Part shown: in pieces, positions 42,101-55,533 of the stretch | Numbering within the stretch: the first letter of the stretch is position 1 | Layout of the letters: each line of letters begins with the position of its first letter | NCBI GenBank assembly: GCA_934047225.1 | Contig: OW204012.1 | Location: forward strand, 8,866,001-8,930,000 | DNA: 64,000 bases | Direction of reading: 5' to 3' | Source of the DNA: Ypsolopha sequella | Taxonomy: Eukaryota > Arthropoda > Insecta > Lepidoptera > Ypsolophidae | Position numbers and translations under genes: made by a program | The notes under the pieces: generated by a model | Databases searched by the model: none | The model's input: the letters and a program-made list of their open reading frames with translations, nothing else | Told to the model about the DNA's origin: nothing

Positions 42101-45100
42101 TTAGTATGGGGTGATAATCGTAAAATTTATTTCTCGCGGCTTCTAAAACATAATAAAAGAAAGATTAAATTTAAAAGCTGTCGAGTTGTCGACTCCATGT
42201 CATGTTTTTGTGCAAACTTAATATTTATTGAGGCCGTTAAAATGCTTGTTTCAAAATACACCAATTAAATATACAACGTGTAACAGAAAGGTGTAACCAT
42301 ATTTGAAGAGTTTATTCAGTCAATGATATAGAACAACTTTTACTATGGAGCCAACCCTGAAATCTCAAAAAAAAATCTACCCTTCCATACATTTTGGTCG
42401 AGCGGCATTGTATTTTTCTATGAAACAGTTAATTATTTTTTTCGAGATACAGTGTTTAATCCATAGTAAAAGTTGTTCTATATCATTGACTGAACAAGCT
42501 CTTCAAATATGGCTACACCTTTCTGTTACATGTTGTACTCGTATATAAAATATTTTTCAATGCAAGTGCTCGTAAAGGCCCACTTTTTATGTGTCAAAAC
42601 CGAACAGAAAGTCGATTATTTTGCCCTAGGGCTTTATTATTATTTTTTTTAATTTATTTACGAGAAGTTGGCTAACCTGCAACCATTCCTGTGTACCATA
42701 AATGTTATACGTTTTTTTTTCCACTTTTTAACGGCTCTGGATACAGTCCTTTTGAGCCAATCATTATTTAAAGTTCACAAGATTATATTTGTTTTATTTC
42801 CTCACACTACGCATTGAAAAACGTAGTATGATACACGGGCGTAAAAGCAATAAATTACTCGGTTACGTGTAAAACGCTCGCTCGTATTTTAAATCGTCCT
42901 CGTAATTTATTCCTTTTCGCCCTTGTAGCATAAACTACTATAATGTTCATGCTAACCATCCACACCAAAAGTAAGTATAAAGAATTGAATTTGAGTGTTA
43001 AAAATATATTTTTTATACTTTCGAAAATTTAGAAGATTTTATATTTGTTTTCAATATCATCGTTTTATTTTATATTTGTTTTCAATGTCATCGTTTGATT
43101 TTCTGTCTTTTTCCGTTAAAACGGCAATTGGCATATTTTGCACCTAAAAATAATTATATTGAAGGCTCCAACTTTTAGCCGTAAGGTCGTAAATTCTTTC
43201 GGAAATGCTGACATTAATTGGAATAAAAAGCAAAGGGCATTTCTTTTCTCCATCGGAAAGTAATTTTAAACCAGAAAAGATTGTATGATATTTGTCTATT
43301 ACTAGCGGTATCGCAGCCGGATTGTGAAAATCCCGCCTTTTTCTAACTAATCGAAACAGAACGCTTAAATTCAAAATTCACTCAATGTTATTCAACAAAA
43401 CCTTATTACCTATGTATTGTGTATGCTATCATCGCAAAGCTTCCATTGGTTTCTGTAAATTAGAATTTCAAAATGTTTGTATACACAATACACATGTAAC
43501 AAGGTTTTTAACCGACTTCAAAAAGGAGGCGGTTCTCAATTCGACAGTATGTTTTTTTTTTTTTTTTTTTAATTTTTTTTTTGGCGTTGTTACTCCATAA
43601 CTCCGTCATTTCCCAACCGATTTGAACAATTCTTTTTCTGTTTGAAAGAGTATACTTCCAGGTAGGTCCCATTTTGGGTTTGGTCATGATCTGATGAAGG
43701 TCTTCAGAGATAGGCAGTGGAACTCCTCAGAAAATGACAGCATATCTCTCGAAATTGAGGCAATCGCTATGTACTTGGGTGCTGATTACAAGGTATTACT
43801 TGAAAATCGACATTCTTCCACCTGACCTTCGATCCTGGCTTCATCAACATATTCACCATAGAACTCTTCAACGGATCAGAGCACATAACTCGAGATTGCG
43901 TCAATCACTGCGTTAGGGTGCTGATTCAAGGGTATTACTTGGAGATTATCAGAATACCCACCTGACCTTCGATCCTGGCTTCATCACCATAGAACTCCTC
44001 AAAGGATGACAGCACATAACTTTAGATTGTGGCAACCAGTTTGTGTTAGGGTGCTCATTGCAGGGCATTGCTGAAAATTGCCAGTGTACCCACCTGAATT
44101 TCGATCTTGGCTTCATCACCATAGAACTCTTCAACGGATGACAGCACATAACTCGAGATTGCGGTAATCATGTTGTGTTAGGGTGCTGATAGCAGGAAGC
44201 TACTCAAACATGGCTACTTATGCTCACTTGAACTTCGTTTCATATTAACACCACGTTTGCAAGAACTACCTATACCTCACAATTTAACCCAGCAACACTA
44301 AAAAATGTGAAATAAAATAAACTTTTAACAAAAAAATAGCAACCGACTTCAATAGTAACAGCAGTCATTCACTAAAAAGTTAATAATAATTCTATAAAGA
44401 CCGATGGTACCGAAGCAACACTTTTGCCGACTTCTTTCTTCCTGAAACATTATGTTATCTAGAAGTCGGCGTATTTCCTACGATATAGCAACATAGAAAC
44501 CAATATAAGAACGCCGACTTCTAGATAACATAACGTTTCAGGAAGAAAGAAGTCGGCAAAAGTGTTGCTTCGGTACCATCGGTCTTTATAGAATTATTAT
44601 TAACTTTTTAGTGAATGACTGCTGTTACTATTGAAGTCGGTTGCTAAGTTTATTTTGTTGAATAGCTGTTGAGTGAATTTTGAATTTAAGTGTTTTGTTG
44701 CGACTATTTAGAAAAAGGCGGGTTTTTCAAAATCCTTTGAAAAAATTCATCACGTCTGTACCTTACATCCAAGTAACAAGACACGTTGGAAAAGAGTAGG
44801 ACGTCGAGAAAGACCATTAAAAAAAATATCTTTTTTTTCTAAACCTAGTGACTCTACTTTGACCTGTCTATTGAACTGACTCATGCATGACATTGCTCTA
44901 CCTTGATCAGAGATATTTTTAAAAATACAGATGTTTTTTTTTATATTTTCGTTGTCTGTGGTTATAATTAGCTTTTGTTGTGTGTTTTTGCTGTGTTAAT
45001 TTTACTGACAAGATTTATGTGGAAACTTTTTGGTTTTTCTATTTTAGCTATTTAATTATAGCTGTGGTAACATAAAAAAAAACAATAAGTCTTCGCAGAT

Positions 45101-48100
45101 AAACATATCATAATTACATAATAAAAAATATAAAGAATACGACGCAAGTAACATACGGGTTTCATTAAAGTATTTTTTCTGGAATCCTCTTATAATTCAC
45201 ACCTACAACTCTCAAACACTCCAGTAGTTTTTGAGTAGACCGGCATTATGCAAAGCTTCGCACAGTCCGGATTAAGGATATATAAAAACTCAAGGAATAC
45301 TTACTGCTCAACACAATGCGCAGCTGTTATCGCCCAGTTCTCATTCAGCAAGGCAGCTCCACACTTATGCAGATATGTCGACGTCCTCCACTGCCGAAGC
45401 GAGATCTGCCACGGCCATCTTCCGAACCCAGACTTGGCGCCACCAACTATACGAGCTTCTGGCCACAAGCGCCGTCCGCAAACTGCCAGAACCAAAAGAG
45501 TTGAATTTAGTAACATTTTGTTTTTGGCTGATTGATTCGTATCCTTTGCCTATTTTCTTTTTTTTTCGCTTTGTAATGTCTAACTTAACTAGCCAGTCTT
45601 AAACTCTCCTCGTTATATTTTATTGTTTATTTTATTTTTAACGTCACTATATAAATTTATTAAAATTATTATTTATCAGAATTTTGTGAATTTGTTTACG
45701 GTTTCAGGTTTAACTTAATTAGTAACACAGTCACTGGTTTGTAGAGCTAAAGAAAAACTGGTCCATATTTTATCCGCATCCAATTTATCTTCGTACTCCC
45801 ATGACATTTTTGTTCGGAATAATTAACTTCACTGATTTTCACGCTGCTTTTATTAGCTTCAGGTTTTAAAATCGGAAATGTCACATGAGTTTTTCAAATT
45901 TTCAAATATGGAAGAGGACTGGCTGGTTTTAAAAGCCACAACATAATACGCGAAGCGTCCTTGCGCTCGCCTTGACCATGACGTGCGGTCGCATCGCGCG
46001 GCCACTGACAACTCTTTGTTTAAAGTTTTAAACTTCGAACGGTGTGTTTTTATTGCACTTATTGGCAAGTAGGTATCAAAGCAGCTTGGGACTGGCTGGA
46101 AAGAATTTCTCATGTGCTTTGGAAAAAGTTCTTTGAACTCTTATTTTTGCGATGCGTCATTTTCAGGCGGGAATGTCAAGAATTTTATTTTTGTCAGTTA
46201 AGGCGTCTAGCACTGTGAAATTGGCGAGAAAATCGTAAAATGCACTAAATCACTGAAATGTGTTTTTTTTGTAAATCTTTTGTTTCTACTACTTTGCTGG
46301 AACCTTTTACTTACTTTTACTTTTTAATTATTATTTGTTATTCACTTACTTTCCGTGACTGTAATTCGTTACACTGAAAGCTCCTAAGTAGTGCCAATAT
46401 TCCAATTATTTGTACTTAAATTAATTTCAAAATGTTGGAGTTTAAATTATAATTTTGAATTATTTCAACATGCCAATTCAATAATATTGGATGCTTACCT
46501 ATGATATTGGCAAAATATTCGTACACATTCATGAGTTCATAATTCCTGTAATTCAATAGCTATTTATATTACTTATTAGTTTTTTATTTGAAATTTTATT
46601 TAAAGGTTTTTACTTCTACGTATTAAATTTCGTTTTTATATTTAGTTTGATAGCTAAAATTAAATATTCAAACACAGTTCGTCCTAAATGCCATCCATTT
46701 CTATGATAAGATTCGTAATAATTTTATACAGCTGACACTTTCAAAAATTAAATTCATGTTGCTGTTAACATAATGTTTTCTCATTCATACAAAAAAGCAA
46801 TCATAAAATTTGGATTTGTAATTCCTAAAAAAAAAATGCAAAAATGCTAGTACCGAAAATTGAGTCTCCTTAAAATTCTCCATACAAAACGCCAATTTCA
46901 TATGTAAGGAAATTTCATATTTCATATGTAAAATAAATAATGAATAATGTAAAAACAAAAATAAAACTTTAATAAATAAATAAAAATAATAAATTAAAGC
47001 AAAACCTTTCAGATCGCACTCTTCATTTTTATAAACCACATCAGTTTATGTGATTAATTTTATCTCGTATTTTACGAGAAATGGGCGAAAAAGAAAATGG
47101 TTTTTCATGTTCTTGTAGTTAGTCGTAAAGCTTTCACATTTTCACAAGGATAGTGAATATTAAGAAATAAAAGTTAAAAGTTCTAATGATATTATCTATT
47201 GTTGTGGTAGGTAGGTACTTATTTAATTTTTAGTGTTCAAATAATAATTTTTTGAATTAATCATATAATAAGTATGAGCGATTTATTTGATTTTAGAAGT
47301 AATAGCGCCTTGGCTGCTCCAAATTCAGAGGAAGCTCAGATACTGCTAAAATTGGTAAAGATTTGTATCAAAATAAGAAATTAGTCTATTGTAGTTGTAT
47401 GTGTAAATTTATTTTTTTATTTATTGTTTAACGGCTTTGGATATCACATCGTGACCAAACCCTCCAATAAAGTATAAAAAAAACCGGTCAAGTGCGAGTC
47501 AGACTCGCGTACCTAGGGTTCCGTAATTCGACAGTTTTGAGAAGAATCAGAAGAAAAGTAATTAAAACCTTGCCCGTCTCCCAGTTTCGGAGATAAGGGG
47601 GGGAGGAGGGGACATACTAATTTTTGGGGTTTTTTAAAGGTTTCTCGAAACCAGTGTTAGTAATTATAATAAAAGTATAGATTTTTACAATCAGCTTTAT
47701 AATATCTACAATTTGATACCCATATTGTATTTTTATTTATTATACTTCTTTTTTAAAATTTCTCATTTGTGCCTAATTTTTTTCTTATCGCTATAGTTTT
47801 CCTGTAATTGGCCAGTTACGATCTATAACCAAATATTTTTAACAAATAAAATTTGTGTAGGTAGTTAAGGAGATGAACTACATTATAATTTTTCAGATTT
47901 GACACAAGTATCACAAGCATCGGGAAAAAAAACGGAAATATTTTTTATTTTTCTCACTTTTGTTTTGGAAATATTTTGAACAATTTGAAATTTTTAATTT
48001 CTTTTTTTACACCGTGATATGTGGGCAAATTAATGCTATTTTTGTGCCAAATTTCATGTATTTATCTTTTACGGTGCTAAAGTTATGAGGCTGTGACATA

Positions 48101-50305
48101 CGGACGGACAACGAAGTCTCACCATAACGTTCCTTTTTGTACCTTTTAGGTACTACGAAACCCTAAAAACTACATATATTTTTAATAGGCAGAAGTAATG
48201 CGGAAGCATACCAAAGGATGCGGCAATAAAATTACAATAGAATATGGCAAATTGCTAAGCACCTCAAGTACTTCAAACAACAAGCGTCGTGGTTACTGTA
48301 GCATTGCATCAACTTTAATTATTATTGTTATCTTTTTAACCTCCTATTGCTCTTGCTTGAGGTTAAATACATACTAGGTAGGTACCACATTGTTTTGTTA
48401 GGGTTACGTCAAAACAGAGACCCTGTTTGAAGTTTGTAGGCCCTATTGTATCACTTTTATTTACAGAGTGTTGATTTTGTTCACATTTTCTGTCTCAGTA
48501 ATGTTAATATGTAAAATACTGATGCTAAAATAATAAAAAAAAAGGTAAATGTTTTTGTATAATTACAGGATGTTCGAAAACGTGTGTACGAACAATGATC
48601 CGGGAAAAAAATTGAGAAATCAAGAAAAAGAAAACAGTTTTTTTATACGTTTTGGTCGGGTAGCTATGTAACTTTTATATGGAATAGCTGATTTTTGTCG
48701 TGATTCGAGGAAGTTGTTCGTATGGACGAGTAATATTGCTAGTTTCCAGCTTCCGCAACTTCATCTTAACACTCTGTATAATTAATAACACACTCATATT
48801 GTCAATTATCATCTTGCTGTAAGGTAATGAGCATATTTGGGTTTGTTAATTTTTATGGTTTTTAGGTTTGTTTGTGATTATATTTATGTACTTAGTGTTG
48901 TAACTAATTTGTTAACCTGAGTAAATAAATAGAAATTCAAAAACATTTTTTTTGTCTTTTTTTGTCTTTTTTTTGACTTTATATCGTATTTGACGTCCAA
49001 GGGGAATGCGTGGGGTGAAAAATTTAGGACAGTAGAACAAGACATCTACAATTAATTATTTGTTTAATTTTGTAGGCTGTGTTTTGGAATAAGCAATGTG
49101 TTTGTTAACACCCTTGTGAAGGAAATTGCGGAACAAATCAACATCCTGTATATTGCATAATAAGGTGACTGATTGATATAGCCAAATCCATACTGGAGAC
49201 TTGGTAAGTCAAGCAATACCAAGTTTCAATGACCCTTTTTGCAAAATACGAAACAATCAAAACGTAGTAACCATCTTAAAAGTTCGTTTTTTTTTAATAA
49301 ATGTTATTCCGTCGAAATGGCTACAACGATTTTCGGGGGACCCCTTCAATTGTTGTGTGTCAAAAAATCTTATTAATTTTATTTGTTCCGTTATTAGTAA
49401 ATTTTTAATAAATTAAATACCCGATCGACCAGGGGCTCTACCGCGTAATTCTCATTTGTATCAACTTCAAGCAAATGCATGCGAAATTCAACGCGTGCAT
49501 GAGAGATGGCATATTAGGCGGGCGTCGTCGCACGCACGACAAATTTCAATCTCAAGTTGATGTTGATGAAAATGAGAATTACGCGGTAGACCCACAGTTG
49601 GTTTCTTCGGAGACAATCCCTTCATCGAGTTCCATTCTGCACAACTAGTTGGTCAATTTAGTTGGTCCGAGTAGAATACCAGTTTTGTACCTTGTTTAAG
49701 GTTAAACATCAGTCGCTTAGCGCAAAGTGCATAACTTAACTTTGTTTTTCTTATTTATAAATTTAAATTTTAAAACCATTTTGGTCTGTGGTACTTGACA
49801 CCAACAGTTCAGTATTAGTGCGGTTTGTAAAGCAAGAGTTTGAATATGTATACACAATTAGTCATGATCTTCTCAAAACCAACTTAAAATGCTGTTTTAA
49901 CTTTATTTGGACAAAATCATGACTAATTGTGCATTAAATTTCAAACTCATGCTTTATAAACCTCACTAATACTGAACTGTAGGCATCAACTGCCACATAC
50001 CAAAATGTTTTTCAATTTTTAACTTCTAAACAAGAAATACAAAATTAAGTTATGCACTTTTCGCTAAAGACTGATATTTAACCTTGAGAACAACCGGGTC
50101 AATTAGTTTAGGAAGCCTAAATTTTATTTCGCGCTTTTCACAGAATGGGTCATTAAACCTTGTTACTGATCGATGTTGTAAAAACATAATCATTTTTTAT
50201 TGACAGAATCCGCTTACGTTGTGTTCATACTTTTTTAGGGTTCCGTACCCAAAGAGTAACCAACGGGACCCTATTACTAAGACTCCGCTGTCCGTCTGTC
50301 TGTCC

Positions 50306-50343
<38 letters not shown>

Positions 50344-53300
50344 CTGTCCGTCTGTCCGTCCGTCTGTCTGTCCGTCTGTCTGTTCGTCTGTCTATCCGTC
50401 TGTCTGTCCGTCTGTCTATCCGTCTGTCTGTCCATCTGTCTGTCCGTCTGTCTATCCGTCTGTCTGTCCGTCTGTCTATCCGTCTGTCTGTCCGTCTGTC
50501 TGTCCGTCTGTCTGTCCGTCTGTCTGTCCGTCTGTCTGTCCGTCTGTCACCAGGCTGTAACTCATGAACCGTGATAGTTAGACAGTTGAAATTTTCGCAG
50601 ATGATGTATTTCTGTTGGCGTTACAACAACAAATACTAAAATAAATAAATATAAAATAAATATTTAAGGGGGCTCCAATACAACAGACATCTTTTTTTGC
50701 CGTTTTTATAGATGATGGTACGGAACCCTTCGTGCGCGAGTCCGACTCACACGTGGCCGGTTTTTTACCAGTGTTACCTATTCATAATTAATTAAAATAA
50801 ATTCGTAAATTCGTTTGCCGTGATTCCACTATAATATGCGTTATTTATTTATAATTATTTTTATTTGACACAATATTTGTGTCACACACATTGTTAAGAC
50901 GCGGCGATAAAATCTAATAACCATATTAAATTTAAATAATTAAGTATCCAAACAAGAATTTAAATTACGTGGCGTGTTTGTGTACGTTTTTTTGGTGACT
51001 TTTTTATAATATTTGCATGCGTCAAAATAGTGTAAAACCTGTTTTACCACTGTTAAGGTTAAACGTCAGTCGTTCGGTACAAAGTGCACAACTTAACTTT
51101 GTTTTTTTTTATGTAGAAGTTAAAAGTGAAAAACATATTGATCTGTGGCAATTCACGCCAATGGTTTTCAGTATAAGTTAGGTTTATAAATCAACAGTTT
51201 GAAATAAAATGCACAATTCGTCATGATTTTGTCCAAACAAGCTCCAAATGCTGTTTAAGGGCCTTACTATCGCCAAATGGGTACTTTCTAAATCCTACTC
51301 CTCGTTTACGGCCAAAACCAAAAATAATGAAAAAATGTATTATGAATAATCAGCTCTTAGACAACATACGCAACATTTTTCTATTTCGTACCACCAAAAC
51401 TTCTACATGAAAAAATGTATTAACTAAATGGTGTTTTTTGGCTTGAATTTCCTACTGCTCCTAAGTGGCTTGGCCGATTGAATTCATTTATGCTTTGATA
51501 AATAGATAAACTTGATAGCTATAAACATAACATAGGATTATTCAATCGAACAATCACGTCCAAGTGAAAAGTATAATTTTCTCCTATTTCGCCGTTTCAA
51601 GGACGCAGTGAGCGTCGTAACAGCCACTATGCATTGCGCGCTGATATGACCGTTATTTCAATGTCGTTTCCGTTGATATTCGTACTGACAAATATCGAGC
51701 TGCTAATTTGGCGATGGTAATCGCCTTAAGTTTGTTTCGACAAAATCATGGATAATTGTCCATCAAATTTGAAGATTCATAAACCTTACTTAATACTAAA
51801 CCGTTGGCGTGAATTGCTATAGACCAATACCTTTTTCACTTTTAACTTCTTAATTAACAAGAAATTGAAGTTGTGCACTTTGTGCCGAGCGACTTATATT
51901 TAACATTAAGAACCCGGTCCGCGACGACGACAGTTTTGGTGCAAAGCATTTTGTTAAACATTTTTCTGGCCTTTATCGCGATGTTTTTGGAAAAACCAAG
52001 GACATACACCACTTCATATTGGCCGTTTAAATGAATGCGTAAAATTATTTGATTGAATTGTTTCTCTTTTGCAAATTATTTTGGTACTTACGACCCCTTT
52101 CCGAATAGTTCTTCATAATGTCTAAGTACCAAAATAATTCGCAAAGGAGAAACAATTCAATCAAATAAATTTTAGGTCTTCATTTAGACGCCCAATATTC
52201 ATTGGTGTATGTCCCTGGTTTTTACAAAAACATCGCGGTAAAGATGAGAAAAATATTCAAAAAATACCTCGCATCAAACGAACGAAAAATACGGAGCGGG
52301 TTCTTAAGGCCTGTTTCAAATCAAACCGAATCAAAAATATTTATAAGTATGATTTTTGGGTGAATATAAAGATGTTACAGTATGTATAGTGCTCAAAAAA
52401 ATCTGCCGATTATGGCGTACAAATGTTAAATTACTTACAATTATAATAATACAAATACTAATAGAATTAAATGAAGTCAACTACAATTTATTTATGAATG
52501 ATATTTACAGGTACAGTTTTGCGTCAATTATTGTCATATCAATATCATAGTAAGTATAATGTGCAACTATCAATTTATACTACCTATACAACATTTCTGA
52601 AATAGATTTTTATTATTTCCATTTCAAATTTTCCCTATAATCGAAAAACTCATTCAAGGAATAAAAACTGTCCTTTATTAGCCAATCGTTTGTCTTGCTA
52701 TCCAGCGATATCCAGCAGGTTTACGTGCCACAATAGCTCACACAAAACACGTTCTATTGGCGTAGCCTGGATTTTTTAAGAGGGTGACGAGCAAAATAAT
52801 CTAAAACGACAGTCACTGTTAAATTGATTTTTTGAATAATATTTCAATGATAAATAAATGAAATATATATTTATTATCACAGCGAATGTATCTACACTTC
52901 CGCCGCAGCGAATATTAAAAATAAATTATGGTATAAGAAACAAATCTATCTAAAGTAGCCCTAAAATCTGAAAAAGGTATTGGGCTTTTGGTCATTTCAA
53001 TAACTTAACTGTTGAATTTTGTCTCAACCGCAATGCAAGACAATCACAAACGTTATAAAACACAATTGGGCCGTTTCACATTTTTTAAACTTTGTCTGGT
53101 AAATTAAATATGATTTTTTCTGTTAAATTCAATCAACTGGACCACGATAAAAAATGGCCACGAGAGAACAAGCGAGGTGTCTAATCGTTTTACGCTCGGC
53201 GCAGCCTTAATGGGGGCCTGGGGGTGCCTACTATGGGCCAGCCTGACACGAAATAGATTTTGTTCAAAGTTATAAATTTTATACATGCTTGGTTGATAGT

Positions 53301-55494
53301 TAAATATATGTGATATATTTTGGGGGGGGGGGGGGGGGGGCGTGCCCACCCCCGCCCCTACCTGGCTACGCCAATGTCGTTCCATCTTTACCTAAACTTG
53401 TTTTTTGGGCAGCGTTAATCATAGTGAAACAGTCAGTTATAAGAGCGGTTTCGTAGCCGGATTGTGAAAAACCCGCCCTTTTTCTAATTAATCGAAACAA
53501 ACGCTTAAATTCAAAATTCACTCAATAGTTATTCAACAAAACCTTATTACCTATATACGTATATATATTGTGTATGTTGCCATCGCAAAGTTTCCATTGG
53601 TTTCTGTAAATTAAAAATTGAATAAATAATATTTTTAAGCCTTTTCTTTGGCCTTTTATTGTCTTAAATATATTATAATACATAAATAAAAAAAGTATTA
53701 ATTGGTTTCGAAATATATTTCGGCCAACTTGTGGCCGTCGTCAGTCGAATAAGTAAATAATGATATTAAATAAATAATAATATCTTTTTTATGTTGGCCA
53801 AGTTGGCCGAAATATATTTCGAAACCAATTAATACTTTCTGTAAATTAGAATTTCTAAAAGTTTGAATATAAAAAAAAAAAAAACTTATTTCTAGAAACC
53901 AATGGAAACTTTGCGATGGCAGCATACACAATGCGGCTGCGAAACAGCTATTCAATTGTTTTTTCCGAATGTTTCCGAACCAATCCGAACCCTCCGATTG
54001 AAAGACTTAGGCCACAAAATAACCACTTATAGAAGGTTCACTCCGCATAACTAGCGAAGGCAGGCGCACGCACACATAGACGCGTACGTACGACGATCTC
54101 GGATGAAGTTGGTCGATTGCCAATACGAAATTCTGCCGAGATCATCATTAGGTACTATGATCATACGTAGGCGTCTATGCATGTATGTGTCTGTGTTCGC
54201 TCCGTCGTCGAGTCGGCCTTCTTACGTAGTATTTATTTTTTGCTTAGGCTGAAGCGCAATAAATGTTATAAATTCTTACCTTCTTTGTAATTGGTCATAT
54301 TGTACTCAGTGGTGGGGGTTGGTGCTGTCGACGTGCCATTCGCTGACAATTCTGGAACGCATTCAAAATTATAAAAATATATTCAACAAAAACGGTGTTC
54401 ATGCTGCAGGCAAATAGTAAAATTCGGCATTTTTTCAAACGGCGTCATCAGTGTCTAAGCGCTTGCTGTTTTACACTTTGCCGCTTTCTCTACAATTTTT
54501 TTTTAATTTGTCTATGCCTTTGTAAAATAGTGTACTCCAAAAGTTATGGTTAGTTTCTTAAGCATATTTTCTTGTTCCTATAACGGTTTTGGTAGTTGCT
54601 CTTTGTGCCCCATCTCCAGGGCCGGATTCAGAGATCTGGAGGCTCTAGGGCAACAAGGGAGTGGAGGCCCCTTTTTACTTTTCAAATAGTTCTAATACTT
54701 TTTTCACTCATGTGTTTCACTAATTTATTGCGAGATAAATCAAACTAAAAAAATAAAAGTATCAAAAGTTGTTCTTTGATCAGATTTTGGATGGTTTTTT
54801 AAAATATTTTTAAATATATTTTTTGGTAAGAAAGAAATACTTGAAAATTTCAAGGAGCCCCTCTCTTGTGAAGGCCCCAGGGCTTTAGCCCCGGTTGCCC
54901 GCCCCTAAATCCGGCACTGCCCATCTCAACTTTCTATCCTGTATACGACAAAAGAAACTTACCACTATCTCCAGATCCCTCCGTCCCATTAACACCAGAC
55001 ACAGTTGTACCACTGGCATTACCAGCTACTGTCACTGCGGCTTCCGTGACATTCTCCGTCATCAAACTGACAGTTGAAGTTGGCATCGGCGTTAACGTCA
55101 CATTGACAATGAACTCTGGGATCGTTACTGTTGTTGATGAAGTTGATGATATTTCAGACGTTGATGATGGAGAAGTTGATGATGCTGATATTGGTGTAGG
55201 GGTTTCAGTTGATTCGATTGTGGTTGGTAGTTCGATTGGGATTGATTGTTCGTTGCTAGGTTCTTCGCTTGATGAGCTTATTGAGTTTGTCTCTTCCGAA
55301 CTTGAACCAAGTGGATTATATAATTCTGTTGTGCTAGATGTAGATATATCTGATGGTATTGTCTCTTCTGAAGATATAGATTCTGTATTTGAAGTTGATA
55401 TTGTGGTTGGCATTTCTGGTGATGTTTCCGGTTCTATTGATGATGATGGAGATGCAGTAGTTGTTGATGATGATGATGACAAAGGAATAGCTTC

Positions 55495-55533
<39 letters not shown>

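Noticed and set aside
50219..50560. 113-residue frame of PSVC/LSVC repeats
   Set aside because: Translation of the GTCTGTCC microsatellite; no start context or homology.
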